Below are positions 32,572 to 40,950 of a DNA stretch of 64,000 nt, in pieces. Location: NCBI RefSeq assembly GCF_021044775.1, contig NZ_JAJNOQ010000003.1:303255-367254 (forward strand), read 5' to 3'. The stretch's first letter is position 1, and each line of letters opens with the position of its first letter. The position numbers were made by a program, and so were the translations under genes. The stretch is from Paraeggerthella hominis (GTDB lineage: Bacteria > Actinomycetota > Coriobacteriia > Coriobacteriales > Eggerthellaceae). The notes below the pieces were generated by a model. It did no database searches. It was given only the letters and a program-made list of their open reading frames with translations, and was not told the DNA's origin.

Positions 32572-35274
32572 TTAGTCCTCCTTAAACACTTCGCGCGGTT
32601 CCCAGGTGTAATCGGGGGCGAGCGGCGTTCCCGTCCATTTCTCGACCTTCACGATGCAGCTGTTCCATGCCTGATGGCCGTATCCTACGCAGTTGGGGCC
32701 GTTCAGCACGTTAACGCTGCCGGCCATGTCGATGCCGGTCTCCTCGTCGATCTCCACCCACGAGCCTTGGCCGAGGCCCAGCACTCCGGGCATCATGATC
32801 TCGGTGACCAGCAGCGGGCGCAGGCTCTTGCCCCACTTCGAGGTGATGAGCACCGTCTGGCCCGTTTCGCACCCGATGTCCGCGGCGTCGAGCGGATTCA
32901 TGTACAGCGGGTGGTCGAACGCCTCGCGCAGATTGGGGACGTCGGCGAACGAGGAATGCGAATGGCGCGGAATGTGCAGGCTGACCAGCTGATAGGGGTA
33001 TTCGCCCTTCACTTTGCCAGCCCAATCGGAAAACGTCTCCTCGTATCCTTCGATGCCGGGTTCGTATTTGGCGATGGGCGGGATTTCGGTCCATCCGCAT
33101 GCCTTTACGCGCGCGGCGGCGTTCGGCGAGCAGATCTCGAGCTTGCCCGTTTTCGTGGTGGCTATGGGATTCGCTTCGGGATCCTTGCGGAAGGCTTCCA
33201 GCACCACGTAATCCAGACCGTCTCCTTCGGAGCGCTCCACCGTGTAGATGCCGTCGCGCTTGAAGTCGAGGATGGGCACGCGACCTTCTTGGGGCTTGCC
33301 TTCCACGCCGAGTTCTTTCAGGTCGTCTTCCGTGACGCTGACCAGGTTCTCTACGCCGCTTCCATCCTTTTTGGTTGCGGTTGCGGCGGCAACCCAATCG
33401 AAGACCTGCTGCTTGAGCTCGAGCGGGCGCACTTGCTTCGGATCGACGCCGATGTGCTCTGACAGCTCTGCGGCAATGTCCACGTCGCTTTTGGCTTCGA
33501 ACAAAGGCTCGCATACTTGGCTCGTCCACAGTACTTGCTCGCGATACGCTGCGGTGAAGTCTCCGTAGCGCTCCCATTGGGTGGTGACGGGCAAGACGAT
33601 GTCCGCATAGCGGCAAGCCGTGGTCATCACGATGTTCTGGGCTACGACGCAGTCCATTTTGCGGTAGGCTTCAATGGCCAGCATGGTCCCCGGTGCCTGG
33701 TTGATGATGTTCTCGTGCGTATCGTAGATCATGTGCACGTTGCAGGGGCGCTTCTTGCCCAGGCCGGTGGTGAACTCGCCGGACAGAATGCCCGTCCATG
33801 CCTCGTTGATGTTGATGCGGTAATACGGCTCTTCGGGCAGCTTGTACATGCCGTTGGGCACGCCGTACTCGATGGAGTCTCCGCCGAGGGGGTTCCAGAT
33901 GGGCGCGATGTTTCCCGACGTAGTCCATGAGGGCTCGCCGAGTATGGTGCCGCCCTGCAGCAAGGTCAGGTAGCCGCCCTGCAACCAGGAGTGGCCGGCG
34001 TCGGATCCGGTGCAGCAGCCCGGCTTGCCGATGCAGCCGGCCATGGCTCCAAGCGTCATGATGGCCTGGGGCCACGTGGTCCCGTTGGTGGTGCGCGACG
34101 GCGCGGGAGACATGATGATGGACACGCGCTCGGTCTGCGCGATCTGCAAAGCAAGATCGGTGATCACGGCGGGGCTTACGCCGCAGATCTCCGCTGCCCA
34201 TTCCGGCGTTTTCGGCGTATTGTCGTAGGTGCCCAGCACATAGTCTTTGAAGTTGTCCTCGGGCGCCGCTCCTTCGGGCATGTGGTCTGCGTCGAATCCG
34301 ACGGTGCAGCGGTTCAGGAAATCCCAATCGATGAGCGGCTTTGCAGCGGGGTCGTCGTGGGTCAGCAGCACGTAGGCCATGGCGATGGCAAGCGCCGTGT
34401 CGGTGCCCGGTCGCACGCCGACGAACTGGTCGGCAACGGCTTGGGCGGTGGCGTGGCGGAAGATGTCTATGCAGATGAACTTCGTTCCCGCAGCTTTGCA
34501 TTGCATGTAGTCGTAGGTGGGAAGACCGGTGCGGCTCCAGGCGGGGTTCGATCCCCACAGTACGATGATCTGGGCTTTTCGCAAGTCCATGCGATCGTTC
34601 GTGTCTTCGGCCAGGCCGTATATCTTGGCCATCGACCCCCACGCGCCCGAAGAGCAGGCGCCCCAGTGCTCCAGGTACCCTCCGTGCAGCGCCAGCATGC
34701 GCCCGATATCCCAGTTCCCGAACAGCGAGGCCACGTAGCCCGGCACGAATATCGCATCGTGTCCGTACGCGGAGGTGATGCGCTTGATCTCGCCGGCGAT
34801 CAGCTGATACGCTTCGTCCCAGCTGATGCGCTCCCAGTCGTCCTTGCCGCGCAGCGCCCCGTTGGCGTTGTCGCCGCCACCGGGCTGCCAGCTTTTGCGC
34901 TTCATGGGGTACTTGATGCGATCGGCGCCGAATACCATGCCGCGCAAAGCCCGTCCGCGGGCGCACGACCTGAGCTGCGGGCAGTCGGGGGAGTCCGCGT
35001 GGGTTTTGTCCGTTCCCATGCGGACGCAGTCGCCGTCCTGCACGAACACCTTGTTGAAGCCTTTGCTGCCGCAGTCCGCCCAGCAGTTGCAGGGGATCCA
35101 GGTTCCTTCCGATGCCCCCTTCGCCGCTTCTCCTTCCGGCTTTTGGTTGAATCCTGCGCAGCCGGTCGTGCCGAGCGCGGCGGTTCCCGCTACGGCGACG
35201 CCCGTCCATTTGAGCAGGTTTCGACGGGTGATGCTCGATCTTGCTTCCGCCGTTTCGTGCGTCGATGCTCCCAT
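32572..35274 (-). CDS. dmsA: Tat-exported molybdopterin oxidoreductase, DMSO-reductase family (DmsA-like)
   Basis: Catalytic subunit of 900 residues. The Tat signal has Arg17-Arg18 in SSITRRNLLKW, then a hydrophobic stretch ending TTGC (Cys39), a weak lipobox. The Fe-S ligands follow in PCNCWADCGSKG and SCARGRALRG. The molybdenum ligand should be a serine in WGACSSGAWGS, as in DMSO reductases. The start at 35274 has AGGAGGG; the frame runs on to 35481 over the promoter. Substrate unknown: DMSO, TMAO, a sulfoxide or a host-derived catechol or drug are all possible for this family in gut Coriobacteriia. Confidence 0.93.
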   Translation of the reverse strand: MGASTHETAEARSSITRRNLLKWTGVAVAGTAALGTTGCAGFNQKPEGEAAKGASEGTWIPCNCWADCGSKGFNKVFVQDGDCVRMGTDKTHADSPDCPQLRSCARGRALRGMVFGADRIKYPMKRKSWQPGGGDNANGALRGKDDWERISWDEAYQLIAGEIKRITSAYGHDAIFVPGYVASLFGNWDIGRMLALHGGYLEHWGACSSGAWGSMAKIYGLAEDTNDRMDLRKAQIIVLWGSNPAWSRTGLPTYDYMQCKAAGTKFICIDIFRHATAQAVADQFVGVRPGTDTALAIAMAYVLLTHDDPAAKPLIDWDFLNRCTVGFDADHMPEGAAPEDNFKDYVLGTYDNTPKTPEWAAEICGVSPAVITDLALQIAQTERVSIIMSPAPSRTTNGTTWPQAIMTLGAMAGCIGKPGCCTGSDAGHSWLQGGYLTLLQGGTILGEPSWTTSGNIAPIWNPLGGDSIEYGVPNGMYKLPEEPYYRININEAWTGILSGEFTTGLGKKRPCNVHMIYDTHENIINQAPGTMLAIEAYRKMDCVVAQNIVMTTACRYADIVLPVTTQWERYGDFTAAYREQVLWTSQVCEPLFEAKSDVDIAAELSEHIGVDPKQVRPLELKQQVFDWVAAATATKKDGSGVENLVSVTEDDLKELGVEGKPQEGRVPILDFKRDGIYTVERSEGDGLDYVVLEAFRKDPEANPIATTKTGKLEICSPNAAARVKACGWTEIPPIAKYEPGIEGYEETFSDWAGKVKGEYPYQLVSLHIPRHSHSSFADVPNLREAFDHPLYMNPLDAADIGCETGQTVLITSKWGKSLRPLLVTEIMMPGVLGLGQGSWVEIDEETGIDMAGSVNVLNGPNCVGYGHQAWNSCIVKVEKWTGTPLAPDYTWEPREVFKED

Positions 35275-35343
35275 GTTCCCTCCTATCGTCGTGCGGCCGC
35301 CCCCTTGCTGCGGCCGCTCCAACCCCTTGCAGGGTTCGCGAAG

Positions 35344-35373
35344 ATCATAGAGACGACGGTGCTGCGGTGCCAA
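35344..35373 (-). promoter_or_regulatory. Promoter of the dmsA-dmsB-torD operon
   Basis: Read on the minus strand: TTGGCA (35373-35368), 18 bases, TATGAT (35349-35344), 70 bases before the dmsA start. Confidence 0.6.
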
Positions 35374-35420
35374 TGGCCGAAGGCTCTGTATTGCAGAACG
35401 GATCGGAATGGAAGCATGCG

Positions 35421-35434
35421 AGCCGAATTCGGCT
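35421..35434. promoter_or_regulatory. 14-bp perfect palindrome AGCCGAATTCGGCT
   Basis: Perfect dyad about 48 bases upstream of the dms -35, a position typical for an activator site. Confidence 0.5.
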
Positions 35435-35443
35435 TGTTTTGCG

Positions 35444-35463
35444 GTTTCGATTATTCTCGAAAC
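35444..35463. promoter_or_regulatory. Inverted repeat GTTTCG-N8-CGAAAC
   Basis: Second dyad in the dmsA/Fic-like divergent region, ten bases from the first palindrome. Together they are the natural candidates for binding by the divergently encoded winged-helix protein. Confidence 0.5.
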
Positions 35464-35533
35464 GGATGGTCGTATTAGCAAATCAACGAAATCGGAAATA
35501 AGGAGCCCGCTTGCGGGGCATCGCTCGCGTCGA

Positions 35534-35542
35534 TGCTAGAAT
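35534..35542 (+). promoter_or_regulatory. Extended -10 promoter of the Fic-like gene
   Basis: TGC-TAGAAT, 48 bases before the chosen ATG. It overlaps an in-frame upstream ATG (35533), which argues that the upstream ATG is not the start. Confidence 0.55.
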
Positions 35543-35589
35543 GGAGCGCGAGGGGAGGGAGTTTCGGCTCTTGGAGCCGGAGTGCCGCC

Positions 35590-36942
35590 ATGCAGTATTT
35601 CGACAGACAGATCGGGCAGGACGACCTTGCGCGGCTCATCGCCGACCTCGCTTCCGTGCGTGCGGAAAAGGACAAGGTCAACCGAAAGAAGCGCTCGGGG
35701 GCGCCCTACGAGCCCAAGTTGCTGTGCCCGCGCAACTTCGTTTTGAGCAGCGAGACGGCTGCGGTTGTCGCTCGCGCGGAGATCGCGGTGGCGAAGTCCG
35801 ACTGTCTGGTCGAGGGGTCGGCCTATCCGCTGCGGCGCTTGCTGTCGCGCGTGGAGGGCGTGGCTTCGGTGCGCACTAACGGCGTGAAGCCGAGCTACCG
35901 GGCGTGCTGCTATCTGGACCTTGGCTCCTGGACGCATGCGCCGGCGGGTTCTGCCCGGCTTGTCAAGAACGCAGCCCGCATGCATGCGGGCTGCACGTCG
36001 GCTCAACTTGATGCTTCGTACGCCGCTCATTTGGTGGAGGGCGCAGTGAACTTCATACTTTCCGACGTTTCTCAAGACGGCGATATAACGGCCGCGCATC
36101 TGGAGGCTTTGTACCGCGGCATCAGCGAAGGGTCGTATTGGGAGAAGGAAGCCGGCCTTCGTTCATGGGATTATAATCATCGGCGCAGCCCCGACGTGGA
36201 TCTTGACATGTATCGGCCTCCGACCGCGGCGCAGCTTCCTCGGTTCATGAAGGACCTCGTGCAGTTTTGCAACCGCAATTCGTATTCGCCTATAGCGCGC
36301 TCGGCCATCGCCCATTACCAGCTTGAGGCGACCAAGGCGTTCATGGCGGGATCCGACCAGATCGGTCGTATTCTGGCTATCCTGATCTGGCGCAAGGCGG
36401 GGCTTATCGAGCATTACATGCCCCCGTTCTCCATCACGCCGGCCATGACCACCATGCGCCATACAAGAAGGCTCGAACCGTATCTGACCGAGCATGATTT
36501 CGTGGATGCGGGCGAACTGCTTGCCGTGGACGAATGGGTGTACCACTGCGCGCGAGCCTGCGAGCTTTCCGTGCGCATCGCGAAGGTGTGCTGTCGAGAG
36601 GCGTCCGCTTTGACCGACTCATGGACTGCGCAGGTCAAGGGAAACGGGATAGAGTTGCGCAAGTGCGTGCGGAAGCTGATGAACGAGCTGATAGGAAGCC
36701 CGGTCGTCAGCATCCCCTTTGCAGCCGAGTTGATCGGAAGCAGCTTTTCCACCGCCGCGCGCGCTGTTTCCGATTTGGTGGAGGCGGGCGTTTTGCGTCA
36801 GATGGGAGGCGGCGGGCGCAACCGCGTGTTCGAGGCAGCCGAGGCGATCGCGCTGTTCACGCGGATAGAAGGCGCCTTTTTGCCCGAAACGCCGCTGTCG
36901 CGCGAATTCTTGATCGAGCAAAGCAAGGGAACGATCGCGTAG
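35590..36942 (+). CDS. Degenerate Fic-domain protein with C-terminal winged helix
   Basis: A 450-residue protein. The middle resembles the Fic fold: AHYQLEATKAFMAGSDQIGRILAILI (shown here in two parts, AHYQLEATKAF and AGSDQIGRI) occupies the place of the active loop HPFxDGNGR, around residues 240-265. The catalytic His and the GNGR phosphate loop are lost, so AMPylation is unlikely. A Fic-like PPFSI follows. The last 90 residues (VVSIPFAAELIGSSFSTAARAVSDLVEAGVLR) look like a winged helix for DNA. It is divergent from dmsA and is probably its regulator. Start 35590 follows GGAG. Confidence 0.7.
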   Translation: MQYFDRQIGQDDLARLIADLASVRAEKDKVNRKKRSGAPYEPKLLCPRNFVLSSETAAVVARAEIAVAKSDCLVEGSAYPLRRLLSRVEGVASVRTNGVKPSYRACCYLDLGSWTHAPAGSARLVKNAARMHAGCTSAQLDASYAAHLVEGAVNFILSDVSQDGDITAAHLEALYRGISEGSYWEKEAGLRSWDYNHRRSPDVDLDMYRPPTAAQLPRFMKDLVQFCNRNSYSPIARSAIAHYQLEATKAFMAGSDQIGRILAILIWRKAGLIEHYMPPFSITPAMTTMRHTRRLEPYLTEHDFVDAGELLAVDEWVYHCARACELSVRIAKVCCREASALTDSWTAQVKGNGIELRKCVRKLMNELIGSPVVSIPFAAELIGSSFSTAARAVSDLVEAGVLRQMGGGGRNRVFEAAEAIALFTRIEGAFLPETPLSREFLIEQSKGTIA

Positions 36943-37003
36943 CCGGCAAGGCGGGGGCGGCAGGACGCTGCCTTGGCTTCCTGCCTTGCCTTGCCGGCTA
37001 CGC
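36937..37003. terminator. Bidirectional hairpin between the Fic-like and methyltransferase genes
   Basis: Sixteen-base-pair outer stem (36937-36952 with 36988-37003) that includes the stop codon of the Fic-like gene, with further GC-rich pairing inside. Confidence 0.6.
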
Positions 37004-37012
37004 TTCGGCCCC

Positions 37013-37903
37013 TTATTTGTTCCAGGCGAGAAACGCCCAGGTGACGGTGCGCGGCTGGCGCAGGCGCAGACGTCCTTGCGCAACGCCCTTCTTGTCGGGC
37101 TGCCCGGCGTGCTCGTTGTCCACGAGGTTGTCTTTCGCCCATGCGCGCAGCTTTTCGAGCGCGTTTTCGCGCACATCGTCGTCGACCAGGCCCGTTGCCG
37201 CGTCGTTCACCATGCGCGCGAACGCCTCGTAGGCGTCTTCGCGAGAGTCGAAGGTGTCCTCGCGGGCGCTTTCGATGTAGGACAGCTCGGGCTTGAGGCC
37301 CTCGTTCGCCAGGATGTTGAAGGCGTACAGGTAGTCGTGCCCCCTTACCTGGTCAAGGCCTATGTCGGCCAGCAGGCGCTCGTCGGTGCGCGGAGAGGCC
37401 CCGGTTGACAGCGTGATGCAGACGCGTCGGCGCGCCACGTCGGTCAAGCGCAGCAGCGAGTCGCGCAGGTCTGCGGTGGCGATGGACCGAGAAGCTACGG
37501 CAACGTCGGTCATGCCGGGACGCACGCCGAAGCTGGCCCAATCGTCCTCCCAGCTCATGCGCTTGGGAAACACCGTTCGCACGCCCAGCTCCGCAAGCTC
37601 TTCCCCCATGCGGTCGAGCATGCCCTGCGAGAAGTCGGCGGCTACCACCTTGTGCCCCGCCTTTCCCAGTGGAATGCAGAGCGCGCCCGTGCCGCATCCC
37701 ATGTCGAACACCGTCTCGCCCGGTTGCACGTCCGCCAGTTCCAGAAATCGTTCGACGTAGGGGTTCGGCGCGTCCTTCGTGGAGAAGGTGGACGCGCGCT
37801 TGTCCCAGTACGAGGCATCGTCCACGCGGCGGCGCAGCTTCTGCAGCGCCTTCCATTCTTCGTTCCAATCGTGCGTGGTAAGCAGGGGGACGAACGGTTC
37901 CAT
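37013..37903 (-). CDS. Class I SAM-dependent methyltransferase
   Basis: A 296-residue protein with a Rossmann methyltransferase core: motif I VFDMGCGTGALCIPLGKAG near residue 70, then VVAADFSQGMLDRM. The N-terminal 40 residues (DWNEEWKALQKLRR, SYWDKRASTF) resemble those of small-molecule methyltransferases found near corrinoid systems. The substrate is not identifiable. GAAAGG precedes the ATG. It is alone on its strand. Confidence 0.8.
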   Translation of the reverse strand: MEPFVPLLTTHDWNEEWKALQKLRRRVDDASYWDKRASTFSTKDAPNPYVERFLELADVQPGETVFDMGCGTGALCIPLGKAGHKVVAADFSQGMLDRMGEELAELGVRTVFPKRMSWEDDWASFGVRPGMTDVAVASRSIATADLRDSLLRLTDVARRRVCITLSTGASPRTDERLLADIGLDQVRGHDYLYAFNILANEGLKPELSYIESAREDTFDSREDAYEAFARMVNDAATGLVDDDVRENALEKLRAWAKDNLVDNEHAGQPDKKGVAQGRLRLRQPRTVTWAFLAWNK

Positions 37904-38045
37904 GGCATGCCTTTCGCGTGAAGGGCCGCTTGCCCAGCGGGTGCGCAGCCGTCGGTTTCGGGTACTATGGTAAAGAACGATACCGCATCGCGCACGGGTG
38001 GAGTGCGTGAAAACGGATTATTTCTAACAGAGGAGTATTCGTCCT

Positions 38046-38726
38046 ATGCACGTTGAACTGCTGTACCATACGCCCGATCCCGAGCGCGCCATCGCAACGG
38101 CCGCGCGCCTGTGCTACGCGCCCGTCGGCGCTGCCGAGCTCATGGAAACCATGCCCGAGGAGCGCGTGCGAAGCGTGCTTTCGACCATCATGGCAAGCGG
38201 GCATTTCTCCACGCTCGAACACGCCAGCTACACCTTCGCCGTAGACGGGGTGTCCCGCGCGCTCACGCACCAGCTGGTGCGCCACCGCATTGCCAGCTTC
38301 AACCAGCAAAGCCAGCGCTACGTGAAGTTCACCGACGGCCTGGCCACCGTCAAGCCGGAGAGCATCGCGGGCGATGCGCAGGCCGAAGCCGTGTTCGACC
38401 GGGCGATCGAGGCGGCTATCGAAGCGTACGAGAAGCTGCTGGCCGCCGGCATTCCCGCGGAGGATGCCCGCTACCTGCTGCCCAACGCCGCCGAAACGAA
38501 GATCGTCATCACCATGAACGTGCGCGAGCTGCTGCACTTCTTCTCGCTGCGCTGCTGCAACCGCGCGCAGTGGGAGATCCGCGACATGGCGCATCGCATG
38601 CTCGAGCTGGCGCGTCCGACCGCACCGTTCGTGTTCATGGACGCGGGCGCGCCCTGCATCCGCGGGAACTGCCCTGAAGGAAAGATGACCTGCGGAAACC
38701 CGTATCCGCGCGTGAAGAGGGGCTGA
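38046..38726 (+). CDS. thyX: Flavin-dependent thymidylate synthase
   Basis: Makes dTMP from dUMP with FAD and NADPH. The 226 residues hold the ThyX motif RHRIASFNQQSQRY, HFSTLEHASYTF before it and LPNAAETKIVITMNVRELLHFF after it. A late cysteine-rich GAPCIRGNCPEGKMTCG is typical of actinobacterial members. A TACTAT at 37963 may be the -10. It overlaps functionally with tmk at 54.7 kb; no thyA is in the window. Confidence 0.97.
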   Translation: MHVELLYHTPDPERAIATAARLCYAPVGAAELMETMPEERVRSVLSTIMASGHFSTLEHASYTFAVDGVSRALTHQLVRHRIASFNQQSQRYVKFTDGLATVKPESIAGDAQAEAVFDRAIEAAIEAYEKLLAAGIPAEDARYLLPNAAETKIVITMNVRELLHFFSLRCCNRAQWEIRDMAHRMLELARPTAPFVFMDAGAPCIRGNCPEGKMTCGNPYPRVKRG

Positions 38727-38727
38727 C

Positions 38728-40131
38728 GTGGCCGAGCAGAAGAGCGATCTTTCGCGCGCGTTCTCGGAGGACGGCGCGGTCAAGACCCATGTGGGAGGGC
38801 AGGCCCTTATCGAGGGCATTATGATGCGGGGCCGGTACAACTGGTCGGTCGCCGTGCGCGAACCTTCCGGCGGCGTGTACGTGGAAGAGCACGACCTGGC
38901 GTCGGGGCAGGGCAAGAACGGCTGGATGTACTGGCCGCTCGTGCGCGGCTGCCGGGCTATGGTGGAGTCGCTCGTCCTAGGCTACAAGGCTCTCGAGATC
39001 GCGGCGCTGCACGCGTTCGCGGACGAATCGGACGAAGAGGGGGTTGCTGCCGAGGGGGTCGGAGGGGTCTGCCGCTCGGACAGTCCTGCTCGCACGAACA
39101 GCCCGCAGGGCTGTTCGGCTCGTGCGGAACTCGCTTCAGATCCCTCCGGCCCCCTCGTCGACGGATCTCCGTCGTCCGATTCGTCCGCTGGGAACCCTGC
39201 GGCCGATCTCGAGGGGCTTGGACCCTCGCTCGCTGGCGGGGGCGGGGAGGGCGGGGAGAAGGCGTTTTCCTGGAAGGACGATTTCGGGCGACCGGAAACG
39301 GTGATCGACGGGCTGGGCGCCCAGAGGACGCTTGACGTGGTGGAGGAGCCTGCTTCTTCCGCTCCCGTCCAGGACCCTGCGCCGAAGGACGTCGAGAAAA
39401 AGTCGTTCATGGACGAGGAAGTCGAATTCGGCAAGAAGGAGATGGCGGTGTCCATGGTGCTCGGCCTGGTGCTGGGCGTGGTGCTGTTCATCGTGGCGCC
39501 GGCGGCGCTCACGAACCTCATCGTGGGCGAGTACGATTCCAATACGGTGCTCTGGAACGTGGTCGACGGTTTGCTGCGCGTGCTCGTGTTCGTGTTCTAC
39601 CTGTGGCTGATCGGGCGCATGCAGGACATCAAGCGCATGTTCGGCTACCACGGCGCCGAGCACAAGACCATCCACTGCTACGAGCACGGCCTGCCCCTTA
39701 CGCCGGAAAACGCGCGCAGCTTCCCCCGCTTGCACGTGCGCTGCGGCACCGCGTTTCTCATCATGGTCATGATCATCGCCATCTTCGTGTACACGGTGAC
39801 GCCCATCAACGCGCTCATCGACGCATGGGGCGTGGCCGACGGCGCGCCCAAGCTGGCGCTGGTCATTTTGATCCGCATCCTGCTCATGCCGGTCATCGCG
39901 GGCATATCCTACGAGATCACCGTGAAATGGGCGGGCAGCCACCCGGACAATCCCATCGTCAAGGTGGTTCTGTGGCCCGGCATGCAGATGCAGTACCTTA
40001 CCACGCGCGAGCCTGATGACGGGCAGATCGAATGCGCTATTGCGGCCATGCAGCGCGTGCTCGAGCGGGAGGAAGCAGAGGACGCGAAGGCGAACGCCGC
40101 AGCGGAGGCTCCCACGCCTTCCGCGGCGTAG
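38728..40131 (+). CDS. DUF1385 membrane protein with low-complexity insertion
   Basis: A 467-residue protein of the DUF1385 family (usually about 300 residues). The N-terminal VGGQALIEGIMMRG and RMFGYHGAEHKTIHCYE with H-rich, metal-like residues are conserved signatures. Four or more membrane helices lie in the C-terminal half. Residues about 100-230 are a Ser/Gly/Asp/Pro-rich insertion, partly encoded by a palindromic element (39054-39154). Function unknown. The GTG start follows the thyX stop by one base, so thyX and this gene are co-translated. Confidence 0.85.
   Translation: MAEQKSDLSRAFSEDGAVKTHVGGQALIEGIMMRGRYNWSVAVREPSGGVYVEEHDLASGQGKNGWMYWPLVRGCRAMVESLVLGYKALEIAALHAFADESDEEGVAAEGVGGVCRSDSPARTNSPQGCSARAELASDPSGPLVDGSPSSDSSAGNPAADLEGLGPSLAGGGGEGGEKAFSWKDDFGRPETVIDGLGAQRTLDVVEEPASSAPVQDPAPKDVEKKSFMDEEVEFGKKEMAVSMVLGLVLGVVLFIVAPAALTNLIVGEYDSNTVLWNVVDGLLRVLVFVFYLWLIGRMQDIKRMFGYHGAEHKTIHCYEHGLPLTPENARSFPRLHVRCGTAFLIMVMIIAIFVYTVTPINALIDAWGVADGAPKLALVILIRILLMPVIAGISYEITVKWAGSHPDNPIVKVVLWPGMQMQYLTTREPDDGQIECAIAAMQRVLEREEAEDAKANAAAEAPTPSAA
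39054..39154. repeat. Palindromic element inside the DUF1385 gene
   Basis: Outer arms 39054-39071 and 39137-39154 are inverted at 16 of 18 positions. An inner perfect 10-base-pair stem, CGAACAGCCC / GGGCTGTTCG, sits at 39095-39117. The element is in frame and codes for the Ser/Gly-rich insertion of the protein. Confidence 0.65.
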
Positions 40132-40173
40132 CGCCGGTTCGGCACGCGCGGTCAACGAACGAAAGGGCATATC

Positions 40174-40950
40174 TTGGGAGCGGCTATAACGGCGCAGGAC
40201 CTTCGGAAGTCGTTCAGGCTTTCCGCGAAGCAGCGCAAGATCGAGCGAACGGACAGTCGGATGAAGACGGCTGTCGACGGCTTGTCGTTCGAGGTGCAGC
40301 ACGGCGAGATCTTCGGGCTGCTGGGTCCGAACGGAGCCGGCAAGACCACCACGCTGCGCATGCTGGCGGCCTTGGTCAAGCCCGATCAGGGCGATGCGTT
40401 CATCGACGGAAAGTCGGTCGTGTCCGACCCCGTGGGCGTGCGCAGCTCTATCGGGTTTCTCACGAGCGACCTCAAGTTGGAGGACGTGTTCTCTCCCGAT
40501 TACCTGTTCGACTTCTTCAGCGAGCTGCATCGCGTTGATCCCGCCGTGCGCGACGAACGCAAGCGCGCCCTGTTCGAGCGCTTCGGCATCGATCGTTTTG
40601 CGCAAACGAAGGTGGCCGATCTGTCCACGGGCATGAAGCAGAAGACCTCGCTTGCGGTGTCGGTCGCGCACGATCCGTCGATCATCGTGTTCGACGAGCC
40701 CACCAACGGCCTTGACGTCCTTACGGCCAAGACGGTCACGGACTTCTTGGTGGAAATGAAAGGGGAGGGCAAAACCATCTTGCTGTCCACGCATATATTC
40801 ACCCTGGTCGAGAAGGTGTGCGATCGCGTGGGCATCGTGATCGACGGGCGCATGGCCGCATGCGGCACGCTGCCCGACGTCACGCACGGGCGCTCGCTCG
40901 AAGACGCGTTCTTCGATTTGTACGCGGCGGCGGTTCGGAGGGAATCATGA
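40174..40950 (+). CDS. ABC transporter ATPase, NatA/drug-exporter type
   Basis: A 258-residue ATPase: Walker A GPNGAGKTT, signature LSTGMKQK, Walker B IIVFDEPTNGLD and a His switch in LSTHIF. A 15-residue basic insert (KQRKIERTDSR) before the first core strand resembles NatA of sodium exporters. The TTG start at 40174 is supported by GAAAGGG seven bases before. The permease start overlaps the stop by four bases. Confidence 0.92.
   Translation: MGAAITAQDLRKSFRLSAKQRKIERTDSRMKTAVDGLSFEVQHGEIFGLLGPNGAGKTTTLRMLAALVKPDQGDAFIDGKSVVSDPVGVRSSIGFLTSDLKLEDVFSPDYLFDFFSELHRVDPAVRDERKRALFERFGIDRFAQTKVADLSTGMKQKTSLAVSVAHDPSIIVFDEPTNGLDVLTAKTVTDFLVEMKGEGKTILLSTHIFTLVEKVCDRVGIVIDGRMAACGTLPDVTHGRSLEDAFFDLYAAAVRRES

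Noticed and set aside
35275..35481. N-terminal extension of dmsA
   Set aside because: It would precede the Tat signal and covers the promoter; AGGAGGG marks the start at 35274.
35533..35589. In-frame upstream ATG for the Fic-like gene
   Set aside because: It overlaps an extended -10 (TGC-TAGAAT) and has no ribosome site.
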